The notes under the pieces: model-generated
What the model was told of the DNA's origin: nothing
What the model saw: only the letters and a program-made list of their open reading frames with translations
Databases searched by the model: none
Position numbers and translations under genes: made by a program
Part shown: in pieces, positions 12,087 through 23,899 of the stretch
Numbering within the stretch: the stretch's first letter is position 1
Layout of the letters: each line of letters starts with the position of its first letter
Source: Stomoxys calcitrans
Taxonomy: Eukaryota; Arthropoda; Insecta; Diptera; Muscidae
Length of the DNA stretch: 64,000 nucleotides
Direction: 5' to 3'
Assembly: GCF_963082655.1 (NCBI RefSeq)
Contig: NC_081553.1
Coordinates: 60,457,071-60,521,070 of the forward strand

Positions 12087-12239
12087 TAAAAAAAGGCATT
12101 AAGTTCGGCCGGGCCGAACTTTGGATACCCATAAACTCGGGTATATATGTAAACCCCCTTTTGTTACAATCCGGTGAAAATTGGATAGCTTAAGCACCAA
12201 AATTCGGCACGGACATTGAGTGGTCTAATAAATATGACA
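12087..12239 (+). repeat. DINE-1/INE-1-like element, hairpin end (first part)
   Basis: Starts at the hairpin end of the family: a perfect 10-bp-armed palindrome AAGTTCGGCC-G-GGCCGAACTT (12110-12130) followed by 'GGATACCCATAAACTCGGG'. It is interrupted at 12239 by the Helitron-like element at 12240, and the rest of the repeat seems to continue at 14376. Confidence 0.65.
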
Positions 12240-14375
12240 CTAGCTGGACCGGGCCCGCTCCGCTGCGCCTTCTTTTACTTTATATGGCACAAAATTTTCC
12301 CTGGAATATTTATTTTCGACAATTAAAGAGCTTTTAGTGAAATACCATGCCATGAAAATAGTATATCGCTTGACAAACAGATTAACAATATAAGTGCCTT
12401 TATCTGAATCCAGTGTGATCTTTATTGGTCTTGGATGTAAGGTGTACTCCATTCTTAAAATACTTTATTTCAGCCAGATATTCTCAAGATATCTGATTTA
12501 GGGGTGTTTTCGGGGGTGAGGTGGTCCCCCAGACATTTGGCCCTGAAAAAATATCACCATCGTGCTCTTCTCTCAAATATCATTCATTTAAACTCCATAT
12601 TGCCATTGCTTTTGAGGGCAGTTTACAGGATGAGGCTTCCCCTAAACACATGGTCCAAAATTGGTTATGAAATTCGTTTTCTAATCTCAAATACCTTTCA
12701 CTTGAGCCAAATATTGGCATGGTCGAAAAATTTTTACCCTTTGGGGGGTGTTTTGGGGAAAGGGTGATGCCTTAAATCCATGGTCCTACATATGCATATC
12801 AAACTCGTATTCTATTCCCAAATACCTTTATTTAAGCCCCATGTTGCGATGGTCAATAAAAAATAGCTGTTGGTGGGGCATTTTGGAAAAGGCGTAGACC
12901 CCCAAAAAATTGGTCCCGAAAGTGAGTATCAATTCCTGCTCTAACCCCCCTTATTTTCATTTAAGCCCCACATTGACTTGGTCGGTAAATATGTCCGAAT
13001 TAGGGGTGTTTTGGGGAGTGGGGGGGTCCCCCAATCACTAAGCCCTGAAAATATATCAGCAACGTGCTCTATTCTCACATATTTGAACCCCATATTGCCG
13101 TTGGCCTCAAAATTGAATATCAAATTCGTTTTCTAATCTCAAATACCATTCACTTAATTCCCTTGAGCCAGCAAATATGTCCGGTTTAGTGTATGGGCCC
13201 TAAAAACTGAAAATATCGAGCTCCACTGTCTTGAAGACCCAAATTGTCATGATGAGCAATACTTGGGGGTTGTTATGGTGGTGGAACGTCCCCTAGATAG
13301 TTGGTCCCGAATGTTGATGTCAGATTCATGGTCTACTCCTAAATACCCTTCATTTGAGCCCCATTTTTCCATAGTCGGCAAACATGACCGGTTTCGGGGG
13401 TGTTTTAGGGAATGGGGCGGCCACTCAGTGGTTCAGCTTTGAAAATATGTATGAGATTCGTGTTCTACTAAAATACCACTTATTTGAGCCTCATATTGCA
13501 ATGACAAATACTTCCTATTTGGGTGGTGTTATGGGGTGGCCCCATAAACACTTTTCCCGAACACTGATTTCAGTTTCGTGCTTTTCTTCCAAAGACCTTT
13601 CATTTGAGCCCCATATTGCTATGGTCGCAAATTTGTCTTCTTTACGGGATGTTCTCGGGGATTGGCGGCTCCTCAAATACGGGGTCCCACATCTGGATAT
13701 CAGATTTATATTCTGGACTCAAAAACCTTTTATTTAAGCCCCATATTGCCATGGTCAGTAAGTAAGTCCTGTTTGGGGGGTGTTTTGGGGAAGGAGTGGA
13801 CCCCCAGAAACTTTGTCCCAAATTCGGATATCAGATTCGTATTTTACCCGCGCATACCTTTCATTTGTGTCCCATATTGTCATGGTCGGTAAACATGTCC
13901 GATTTTGGGGGTTGGGGTGGTTCCCCAAACACTTGGTCCGACAATTGGAAAGCAGATACGTTTTTTAATCTTAAATAACTTTCATTTGAGACCCATATTG
14001 TCATGATTGATGGATATATATATTTGGTAGGTTTTGGGCGTTGGACTCCCACCCGGGATGGGACTCCCCCCCTAGGTACCCCATCCGAAATTTGGATGCC
14101 AAATTTTTGTTTTTAGGTTTCTATAAGGGAGCACGCAAAATTTTGCTTAAATCGCATCCCAAATCTCCGAGATCGGGCGTTTCTGAAAATTAGGGTAAGG
14201 GGGAGGGTCCGCTCCCCCTTCAGATATCAAAAAATGTAGTACTCTATTTTCACCACGGGATCATTACGGTGAGAATTTCAATAAAATCAGTTCAGCCGTT
14301 TCTGAGTCTATAAGGAACACACAAACAAATAAAAAAAACCTACAAACAAACACAATTTGATTTTTATATATAAGA
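12240..14375 (-). mobile_element. Complete non-autonomous Helitron-like element (2136 bp)
   Basis: On the plus strand it begins CTAGCTGGACCGGGCCCGC and ends TTTTTATATATAAGA, with host A before and host T after. Reversed, this is 5'-TCTTATATATA...CTAG-3' inserted between A and T with no target duplication, the Helitron pattern (5'-TC, 3'-CTRR). The interior is a tandem array of about 130-bp units ('TTTCATTTGAGCCCCATATTG', 'GGTCAGTAAGTAAGTCC' type blocks). It encodes no Rep/helicase protein, so it must use enzymes from elsewhere. It splits a DINE-1-like repeat. I could not show a strong 3' hairpin. Confidence 0.6.
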
Positions 14376-15306
14376 TATTCAATTTTGTAGATCATAATAT
14401 TGTCCTTTTTGGCAGATATATCCAATTAAACCGATCTGAAGCATATTAAGGTTGGATATCGTGAGGCTTAGAAAAACTCCATGTTTCAAATTTCTGCGAA
14501 ATCGGGTAATAAATAAAGAAAGTTTTTATGGTCAGTCCCCTTATCGGCAGATCGGTCTATATGGCAGCTATATATTAGTATAGTCCGATCAGAGCCATAT
14601 TTAGGTCGGACGTTGGGAGGCCTTAATCTACTCACTGTTCCTAATTTCAGCGAAATTGGATAAAAATTAAGTTTTTATAGCCTTCAGACCCTTTATCGGG
14701 AGATCGGTCTATATGGCAGCTATATCTAAATATAGTCCGATTTACTCCATATTTAGGTAAGATGTCGGGAGGCTTAAAATAACCCTTCGTTTTAAATTTC
14801 AGTGAAATCGGGTAATAAATAAAGCTTTTATGGGTTTCAGACCCTTTATCAAGTGATATGCCAGCTATATCTATATATGAACCGATCTAATCCATATTTA
14901 GGTCAGATGTCGGGAGGCTTAAAATAACCCACTGTTGCAAATTCCAGTGAAATCGGGTAAAAAAGTATAGCTTTTATGGTCATTAGACCCTTTCTCGTTA
15001 GATCGGTCTATATAGCAGCTATATCCAAATATTGTCAGATTTGGTCTGTTCAAAAACTTAACCAGCGTGCATCGAAAGGACGTATCTGTGCCAAATTTCA
15101 GCTCAATATCTCAATTTTTGAAGGCTGTAGTGTGATTACAACAGACGGATAGACGGACAGACACACGGACATCGTTAAATCGTCTTAGAATTTTACGACG
15201 ATGCGAAATATATATACTTTGTAGGATCGTAAATTGATATATCGATGTGCTACAAACGGAATGACTATTTGAATATAACTCCTACCCTACGGTGGTGGGT
15301 ATAAAA
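14376..15306 (+). repeat. DINE-1/INE-1-like element, body and tail (second part)
   Basis: Body of roughly 150-bp degenerate units ('GATCGGTCTATATGGCAGCTATAT' type, at about 14540, 14700 and 15000). The family tail follows: 'GACAGACACACGGACATCG', 'TTACGACGAT', 'TATATATACTTTGTAGG', 'ACAAACGGAATGAC' and finally GGTGGTGGGTATAAAAA. This tail order is characteristic of Drosophila DINE-1/INE-1 repeats (established knowledge), which are non-autonomous Helentron relatives. Confidence 0.7.
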
Positions 15307-16495
15307 AGTGCTGTGCCTTTTTTCAGAGTCTACAGGGCCTCTATTGTTTTACACCATGTAATGGTTGTATGCTCTCTTTTTTCCTCTATCGCTTTGAGTA
15401 ACAAAAGTGAAAATAGCCTACATGCGTTACTAAGCCATTCATGCTATGTCCTGTAGCAATGCTTCAAGGGGTATGGAAGTAATTTAACTTTTTTTGTTTA
15501 GCATTTTATTATTAAAATGGAAATATAACCCATTTTTGTTTAACGTAATGATTTTCCATTTTGGTATCACCAAATGGGTGAAAAACCTAACATGCCATTA
15601 CCCCCCCTTTGGTGGCATTCAATGACTAGAGTTTCCTTGTTTTAAACAATTGTTGTCTTTTTTTATCTCTCATCCTGTGGGCTACGTATAACTGCAAGTG
15701 TGTGAGTGTGCGCATAAAAAAAGTTTTAGTTTAGTTTTAGCTCTATTTCAGTATTTATGACCATTTTCGCAGTTATGTTTAAACTGATGAGGGGGTGTTG
15801 CTCTGACTCTTCGCCCTGTGCCTCACTTAAAAGCCTTTCAATTTCGCGACGATTGATGCAGGACTATTATCGTGGTGCGTAGTGTGTGCCTGTCCTATTC
15901 GTTGTTAGCCATTTAACTTGGCTGGCGTTTGGAATGGCGTAAGCTGGAGTAGGACTTTTGGTTCCTCTCTGCTCTCGTCGTTGTAAATTTTAAAATAACG
16001 GCCATTAAAGTTGAATTTTTGTTTGGTCAGGAATTTTTCGTATCATTGTAGATTTTTGGAAATGTTTTACTTTTATTACTAATATATGCGCATATTTTCG
16101 TGTCTCACAAAAATTCATTTATTTTGCCTTTGAGCAAGCGAAGGGCATCCCTTCGTGTGCCTCACTGACATTGTTGGTGATATGCTGGCTTAAGGGGAAG
16201 GGCTGGTTACTCTTCATATGTGTGTAATGTAACAAATCAATGTAAATTAAAACGACCACTTTAGGTTCTTTTTTTATTCAGCGTTTTTATTAGAAATTAT
16301 TGTGTTTTTCGCAGGATTTATTTTGATGTAGCCTTCTATGTGTGTAGAAAATCGCTAGTGTTAAGATATTTAAATCTTTGTTCTTACAGACGTTGCAAAA
16401 AAACAAAAATTTAATTTAAAGAAAGTCGTAAATTTTGTTTTTTTTTTGTTAAAACAAATCATATTTGCGCCGTTAATTTTATGTTAAAATTGAAA
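15307..16495. other. Intergenic DNA, no recognised gene or repeat
   Basis: AT-rich, with homopolymer runs and no open frame worth calling. Nothing repeats elsewhere in the window that I could see. Confidence 0.5.
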
Positions 16496-16758
16496 AATGC
16501 AAATTAGCCCATGAACATTATATTAAGGAACAGGGGTAAACTTCTCACATATCAAAGAGTGCTGTCTGATTCAAGTTTAAGTTCAATGACAAGGGTCTAC
16601 TTTTTATTGCCGTGTCTGAAACCCGTGCCGTAGAGCGACATCTCTTTGGGGAGAACTTTTTAGATGGCATAGTACCTCGTAAAGCTGGCGATTTAGTAGG
16701 AGTCGATTTCCGCCAGGATTCGAGCCTAGGTGTTCGCCGTCATAGACGGACATGCTAA
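16496..16758 (-). repeat. tRNA-derived SINE, diverged
   Basis: Reverse-orientation copy with tail 'GCAAATTAGCCCATGAACAT' at its left and a B box decayed to GGATTCGAGCC near 16722. The A-box end is cut at 16758. Clearly older than the copies at 10370 and 45787. Confidence 0.7.
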
Positions 16759-16779
16759 AGAAAGGTTTTAGCTTCTAGG

Positions 16780-16970
16780 CCATAGAAGACTAATTGTGAG
16801 TTCGGTTTCTTTGGGGGTTATATGAGGTTACAGAGCGACTTAGACCATACATACCACGGATGTTGGAAGTCTTCATGAAACATAGTGTACAAAATTGCAG
16901 CCAAATCGGAGAACAGTTGCGGCATCAAGGGGTAAAAAATTTCAATCGGGAGATTGGTCTATATAGGATA
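16780..16970 (+). repeat. DINE-1-like repeat body, first part
   Basis: Contains 'AAAATTGCAGCCAAATCGG', 'TTCAATCGGGAGATTGGTC' and 'TATATAGGATA', typical of the satellite-like body of the family. Cut at 16970 by the Helitron-like element; the tail appears to resume at 19996. Confidence 0.5.
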
Positions 16971-19900
16971 CTAGCCGAACCGGGCCCGCTCCGCTGCGCC
17001 ATCTTTTACTGTCTAATATCTTTTTAGGATGGGGACACTTCGCCCTGAATGCTGATGATGATATCGAATTTGTGCCATTGTAGCCTATGACGCTGAATTC
17101 TTTCGAATCCTGGCAAGAACATCGGACAAAGCGGTGTTTATTCCCTCTTAATGTTGGCGACATTTGCTAGGCACAATGCAATGAACAGTCATTTAAAAAG
17201 TTTTCCCCAAAAAGGTGTCGTACTGCGGCAAGCCGTTCGGACTCGGCTATCAAAAAGGTCCCTTATCATTGAGTTTAAACTTGAATCGGAAAGCACTCAA
17301 TGATGTGTGAGAATTGGCCCCTTCTCGGTTCCTGGTTGTAATGTTCTTCCTTAGGGTAATGTTCTCATTAGGGGAGGAATGACACCTCAGACATTTCGAC
17401 TCAAATATGGATGTCAAATTCGTACTGCACTTCCAAATCCCTTTAATTTGAGCCCCATATTGGCATGGTCGGTAAATATAAACTGTTTGGAGGGTATTTG
17501 GGACTTTGCACTAAAAATAGATTTAAAATTCGTTCTTTATTCCCAAATACCGTTGATTAGAGCTCCACATTGTCATAGTCGGAAATGGTGGGCTTTAGGG
17601 CGTACCTTAAAACACTTGGCTCCAATACCTAAAATACCTTTTATTTGAGTGTTATAACGGGTCAATTAACGTATTAGGGTGTGGGGGGGTGAGGGCGCTG
17701 GGTACATGGACCCAAATTTTAATCTTTCATTTGATACTCTAATTGTGCCATTCGGACCACTTTCGGATATGGGTGGCGTTTTTGGGGTAAGGGGGAGGGT
17801 CCGCCTATAAGAAAATCGATTTAGCCAAATATCATATAGTCATAACAGGTCTATATTTCGATCTAATTTTGTATGCCTGATTTGAAATCTACTTCCGAAT
17901 ACCTTTCATTTGAGCCCCATATTTAAATGAACGTATGTATGTCTGTTTGAAGAGTTTTGGGGCGGCCCGATAGATACATAGGCTCAAATGTACCATACCG
18001 AACCCCTTTCAATACCAGAAAGTTATATAGCCTATGTTTCCTTCTAGACCAACCTACACAAGATGCGAACATTTCGAGGAAATCGTTTCTGCAGTTTTTC
18101 AGTCTATACGGAACAAACAAACCAAGTCCCATATATCCGTGATTGGCTAATGTGTCCATTTTGAGCGTTTTTGGGGGGTATGGTGACCCCCTATACTTCA
18201 ACATGAATTTGTATGGCAGATTCGTTGTCTACTCCCGCATACTTTTCATTTGATACCCATATTGTCATGATCGTCAAATAAACCTATTTTGAGGGGTTAT
18301 GGGGCTGGGGCGGCCCTCAGGTACTTGGACCCGACATTTATTATGAAATTCGTACTCTACTCTTGAATACCTTTCATTTGAATCCCATGTTATCCCGATC
18401 GGTTCACTTTTATTTTTGGGTAGTACTTTTGGGGTAAGGGGAGGGTCTGCCCCTTTCGATATCAATAAATGGTGAAGCCTATTCCTAATTCCTGGCCATA
18501 TTCGTAATCTACTCCCGAATACCTTTCATTTGAGCCCCATATTGAAATGAATGTCCAATATGTCTGTTTGGGGGAGTTTTGGGGTTGGGGCGGCCCGATG
18601 GGTACTTAGACTGAAATTAATGCCATATTCGTATTCTACTTTCCAATACCTTTCATTTGATATCTATATTGTCCCGATCAGTCCACTTTTGATTTGGGTT
18701 GTGTTTTTTGCTAAGGGGAAGGGTCCGTCCCCCGTCCGATATCGAAATAGTATAAAGCCTATGTTTCCTTCCAGACCAACCTAAACAATGTGCAAAATTT
18801 CGAGAAAATTGGTTCTGTCGTTTTTCAGTTTATATGGAACAAACAAACCTAGTCCTGTATATCCATGATTGTCTAATGTGCCCATTTTGGGGCGTTTTTG
18901 TGGGGGCGGGGTGACTCTATACTTTTACATGAATTTGTATGCCAGACTCGTTATCTACTCCCGCATACTTTACCCATACCATGCCCATATTGTCCTTATC
19001 GGTCCACTTTTGTTTTTGGGTGGTGTTTTTGGGGTAACGATGTAGGGTCCGCCTCCTTCCGCTATCAATAAATTCTACAGCATATTCCTACTTCCGTGAC
19101 TATATCTGTAATCTACTCCCGAATACCTTTAATTAGAGTCCCATATTGTCATGATCGTCAAATAAACCTAGGGCCTTAGGGCTGGGGCGGCCCCCCTGGT
19201 ACGTGGACCCAATTCGTACTCTACTCTTGAATCCCTTTCATTTGAATCCCATATTGTCCCGAACGGTCCACTTTTATTCTTGCGTAGTACTTTTGGGGTA
19301 AGGGGGAGGGTCCGCCCCCCTCTGTTATCAACGAATTATAACGCCTTTTCCTACTTCCGTGACCATATTTGTAATCTACTCCCGAATACCTTTAATTTGA
19401 GTTCCATATTGTCATGATTGTCAAGTAAACCTATTTTAAGGGGTTTTAGGGCTGGGGCGGCCCCCCAGTTACTTGGGCCCAACATTTATTATGAAATTCG
19501 TACTCTACTCTTGAATTCCTTTTATTTGAACCCCATATTGTCCCTATCGGTCCACTTTTATATTTGGGAAGTTCTTTTGGGGTAAGGGGGAGGGTCCGCC
19601 CCCCTCCCGATATCAAAAAATTATAAAGCCTATTCCTACTTCATGACCATATTCGTAATCTACTCCCGAATACCTTTCATTTGAGTCCCATATTGTCATG
19701 ATTGTCAAATAAACCTATTTTAAGGGGTTTTAGGGCTGGGGCGGCCCCCCAGGTACTTGGACCCAACTTTTATTCGTACTCTACTCTTGAATACCTTTCA
19801 TTTGAGTCGCATATTGTCCCGATCGGTCCAAATTTATTTTTCGGTAGTACTTTTGGTGTAAGGGGGAGGGTCAGCCCCCTCCCGATATCAAAAAAATAAA

Positions 19901-19995
19901 TAGCCTTCCAGTCCAAAGATTGTGTATCTGTGAAAATTTCAAGGTAATCGGTTCAGCCGTTTTTGAGTCTATACGAATTTTATATATATATAAGA
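16971..19995 (-). mobile_element. Helitron-like element with expanded internal arrays (about 3.0 kb)
   Basis: Plus-strand start CTAGCCGAACCGGGCCCGC preceded by A, and end 'TTTTATATATATATAAGA'. Inside, from about 17700, long near-identical subunits recur: 'TCTACTCCCGAATACCTTT', 'GGTCCACTTTT', 'GGGGTAAGGGGGAGGGTCCG', 'CAAATAAACCTATTTT' and 'GGGGCGGCCCCCC' (units at about 19200-19320, 19440-19620 and 19690-19900). This makes it the longest copy here. It contains a SINE (17080-17345). No coding capacity. Confidence 0.55.
17080..17345 (+). repeat. tRNA-derived SINE fragment
   Basis: Diverged copy inside the Helitron-like element: 'CCTATGACGCTGAA', a damaged B box (TTTCGAATCC), 'AAAGGTGTCGTACTGCGG', 'TTATCATTGAGTTTAAAC'. 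The A-box end is missing. Confidence 0.65.
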
Positions 19996-20208
19996 ATATA
20001 AGTTTAAAGTATTTAAAGCGCATAGCTTAACTCCTTCGAAATTTATCGTGCTTTCGACAGACAGACGGTCGGACTTGGCTAGATCGACTTTAAATGCCAT
20101 GACAATCAAGAATATGTATGTTTATGGGGTCTTAGACGCATATTTCGAGGTGCTACAAACAGAATGACAAAATTGATATACCCCCATCCTATGGTACAGG
20201 GTATAAAA
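19996..20208 (+). repeat. DINE-1-like tail
   Basis: Carries 'CGACAGACAGACGG', 'GGCTAGATCGACTT', 'TCAAGAATATGTATG', 'GGGGTCTTAGACGCATATTT', 'ACAAACAGAATGAC' and ends 'ATGGTACAGGGTATAAAAA'. Best read as the continuation of the repeat cut at 16970. Confidence 0.65.
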
Positions 20209-20857
20209 ATGTTGATACAAATTTGCAAAATTTCTCACCTTGATCCCTTAGAGCTCTCCCTCACATCGCTATATGACTCTTCCTTCCTATTTAAAGAACG
20301 AATTAATAAAATTTTGCAAAGGATTTTTAAAAATCATAAATAATGCAAGAGGTATTAAAGTTACGTCTGCACCTGTTATAATTATAAGGCAAAGCATTCA
20401 AACGCAAGAACATAAGATCACACACGCATCATCATAATCATCCAAACAAAGTGTAAATATTATGAAAACGTGCTTCATAGTGTTTTTAGCAAACAAGCCA
20501 ATATAGGAGGTGAATTCTGAAAGTTGAACAAAATTCTAGTTGGCCCGGTGCGCTTTGATAGACCATAAAATAGCTTTTAGAAAATGGATTTTTCTTTAAG
20601 CATTTCTAAGTTGGCGATTAAGACATTCAGGGTAACCCAACACATTTTTGAAGATCCGCTGGTCCTTCCGGTGTCTATCCCAATTTTGGGGCAAAAAATG
20701 TACTCTAATACCAAAGACCTTTTAGTGCGGTCCCATTCTATTCTGATCGGCTTGCATACATTATTTCTAATTCCTTTTTGTTTTGGGTATGATGGGAGGG
20801 GGATCGTCCCTGACACGTCCTTTCATTAGTATACAATATGTTCTTAGTCGTCCTACA
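20209..20857. other. Intergenic DNA with weak Helitron-like unit
   Basis: 20209-20540 shows nothing recognisable. 20560-20830 keeps faint unit blocks ('ATTTTGGGGCAAAAAATG', 'CCCATTCTATTCTGATCGG', 'GGGAGGGGGATCGTCC'), so it is probably an old Helitron-like remnant. Open frames on both strands here are unconvincing. Confidence 0.4.
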
Positions 20858-21096
20858 GTGGGTTGCCCAAAAAGTAATTCCGGATTTTTCATATAGTCGG
20901 CGTTGAAAAATTTTTTTTTACAGCTTGTGACTCTGTAATTGCATTCTTTCTTCTGTCAGTTATCAGCTGTTACTTTTAGCTTGCTTTAGAAAAAAAGTGT
21001 AAAAAAAGTATATTTGATTAAAGTTCATTCTAAGTTTTATTAAAAATGCATTTATTTTCTTTTAAAAAATCCGCAATTACTTTTTGGGCAACCCAA
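20858..21096 (+). mobile_element. mariner-type MITE, copy 1
   Basis: 239-bp element with about 30-bp inverted ends 'GGGTTGCCCAAAAAGTAAT' and 'ATTACTTTTTGGGCAACCC', plus shared interior ('TTCTTCTGTCAGTTATCAGC'). The flanking dinucleotide here is CA/CA rather than TA, through mutation or an unusual target. No coding capacity. Five copies are in the window. Confidence 0.8.
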
Positions 21097-21483
21097 CAGT
21101 ACCCTATTTTCAACGGGGCCTCAAACTCTTCCATCTATATAATAGAAGTCCATCTGATATGAATTTCTGCCATTTAAATGGTTTTGCAAGACTGATGGGT
21201 CTTGTGATAGGAAACACACTGGTAAAATGATTCTCGTAAGATATTCACAATATGGTCATGATCTCAACATTCAAATTCTGATATTTCCCCTTATGTGCAA
21301 AACGCAAAATATGTGAGGGGATGCCTATTTTACATGTGCAGAAAATTGAATTGCTTTTCTCGGAACACACACACACTTTTGTCTGTGCAAATCTGAAGTT
21401 CATTAAGGGGATTTGGTACACTTGCACTATGGGCAACATGCCTGAAGTATTCGAGTATTGAAGTTTGTAGAGTTGTGAGATCA

Positions 21484-21783
21484 CTGTGGCGCAGAGTTTA
21501 GCATGCCCGCTTATGAATAGTGGTAAGAACATCAAAATTAATTGTCAGCTGTGGTTTTCACTCCTTATGCTAGCGACATTTGTGATGTAGTATGCCATGT
21601 ATTGAAGTCATGTAAAAGCTTTTACCCAAAGAGGTATTGCTCTGCTGCACGCCTTTCGGAATTGGCTATAAAAAGTAGGTCCCTTATCATTGAGCGTAAA
21701 TGTGAATCTGGCCACACTCATTCATATATGAGCATCTTGCCCCTGTTCCTTAATGGAACGTTCATGAGCAAAATTTGCATTTG
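21484..21783 (+). repeat. tRNA-derived SINE, diverged
   Basis: The head 'GTGGCGCAGAGTTTAGCATG' keeps the A box but the B box is gone, replaced by 'GAATAGTGGTAAGAACATC'. The body follows the family through 'TTATCATTGAGCGTAAA' to 'GGAACGTTCATGAGCAAAATTTGCATT'. Without the B box it is unlikely to be transcribed by Pol III. Confidence 0.7.
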
Positions 21784-22170
21784 TATTTACATATGAGAGT
21801 TGATCCATTCCAATGTTGTTTCATACTTCAATGTCTTCTTGTTATTTGCAAGCATGAAAATAAAAATTTGATTCTTTAAATCAGTAATTCGGCCCATAGT
21901 GCTATGGGGCATTTCGTTTTGCATTGGAAAAACTCTAATCTTGTACGTTTAATCCTTTGATCACACAAATAAATTCTTTATAAACACTCTAATGGTGCCA
22001 CCACCTATCATAGGCTTTTGGCTGACAAAAAACTGCGTCATTTGAGTTTAAAAATCAAAGACCCCCCTGGAGCACCTTTGAAGAGTTGCATAAACAATCA
22101 TCAGAATGTTGGGTAAATTTTTGAGCTTATATTTTCAAAACATCTCATAAACAAGTATGAAAGTCTCCTT
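21784..22170. other. Intergenic DNA, no recognised gene
   Basis: AT-rich sequence between a SINE and a LINE. Nothing recognised. Confidence 0.45.
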
Positions 22171-23890
22171 CGTTTGTTGCAGATTGACGTATGTAATAAA
22201 CAAATTTCACATTCTTATTTGGTTTTTAGGACAACATATAGAGGGTATAGGAATATGGGATATGAGGCGTATATTAAACTGGTCATTCCGTTTGAAATAC
22301 GTCGAAATATAGATCTGATAAAGAGTAGGACATTCAGCGAACTGCTCAAATACAAACAGCACGCCTATGTCAAGGGAAGGTCGGTGAAGACTGTCCTGCA
22401 CGAGGTTGTACATAAAATAGAAGAATCCTTCGATGCCAAGACTTACACATTGACATCGAGCTGGCGATTAACAATGTGCGGACCGACACATTGATCCAAT
22501 CTTGAGACCAGTACTGGATGGAACGGGTCCTTAGAGACTGCATACACCATATGCTAAGGAACAGGTTATCCAAATAAGGGAGAAAGGGTGAAAAGTGGCT
22601 CGGAGCACTGTATAGGGGGACATTTTATGGCTACTGCTTTGGGTGACCACCATAAATAAATTATTACGAATGCTGACTGAGGACTTTGATTCTGCCTGCT
22701 ATGCAGACGATGTTATAATACTTCTTAGGGGCAAGGATCTGAACCAGCTATGTAGAAGGGCCGAAAGGGTTCTGCATATGGCATATGACAGAGCTAGACC
22801 CAGGGGTCTAAATGTTATCCCAGAGAAAACTGGAATCTGCCTGTTCACGGGGAGGACAAAGGTGGGCCCACGTTTCCTTAACAAAACAATTTTGATAACT
22901 GGCAAGGTCAAATACTTAGGAGTGATCTTAGACAGGAATCTGAATTGGAAGTGACACATTCAGGAGTGTTCTGAGAAGGCTTACAGTCGTTGGGCACTAT
23001 ATAGACGGGCAGTAGGCTCGAAATGGGGCCTGAATGCGAGGACAGTCTACAGGCTCTACAGGAGCGTGAATGGACCAATACTTACCTCAGAAGTTTGGTG
23101 GACTGCTATGGAAAAAAAGTGCAACATAAGGACCAAACAACAGGTTCATACAACATGCTGTCTTGGCATAGGAGGAGTGATGAAGACCACACCCACTAGG
23201 GCACTGGAGACTATCTGACCGATAGACATACAGATTAAGTGTAAGGCAGCCATTGCTACTTTTAGACTTAAGGCGATGGGAGAATGGAAAGAGAATAGGA
23301 GAAGTTCATACCAACGCGGTATAATCGAGGCGTCGATAGGAAACCTGGAAGGAGGGAAATAGGTTCCCGATCGTATACCTGAGATGAACCTTGAGGTCGT
23401 GTGCGAGGCACTGCTGCCAGCGGCATAGTCTTGGACTGACGGAACCCTAGTATTGCCATCTGGAAGATCATGTTACACGAATGGGTCAAAGCTTGAGGAC
23501 GTAGTGGGCCTGGGGCTTTACATTGAGAACCCAGGTACTGAGATCTTTTTTAGACTAAATGACTTTAAAACGGTCCTGCAGGCGGATATCCGCGCGTTCA
23601 CGGAATGCGTGAGGTGGTGTGGTGCTAACGCGAGGAGGTCGATTGTGAACATATTTACGAACAGTAAAATTGCCATAAGGGCAATAACAACCAGGACGAT
23701 ATTAATGGCTTCTCTAATCCGCATCGTGTGGGTGCCGGCCCAAAACGGAGTAAGAGGGAATGAAAGGGCAGACGATTTGGCGGTGGAGGCCAGAGTACTG
23801 CCGTCAATAAACTTGGTTACCCCGAAACCTTTCCGGTCGATGCAGTGCGATCTTCGTCTGTCTAGACGTGGCCTTGTTTCTAAACTGCTG
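22171..23890 (+). pseudogene. RNase H-type LINE, RT to RNase H, broken
   Basis: 22174-22494 encodes part of the RT ('HAYVKGRSVKTVLHEVV'). 22643-22954 carries the RT catalytic box CYADDV (22700-22711) and 'KVKYLGVILDRNLNWK'. 23453-23899 carries an RNase H domain ending 'VWVPAQNGVRGNERADDLA'. Frameshifts and stops separate them. Both expected RNase H acidic positions are changed (YTNGSK for YTDGSK, FTNSK for YTDSK), so the domain would be inactive even if expressed. LOA/I-type LINE by domain order; 5' half absent. Confidence 0.75.
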
Positions 23891-23899
23891 CTTACTTAA

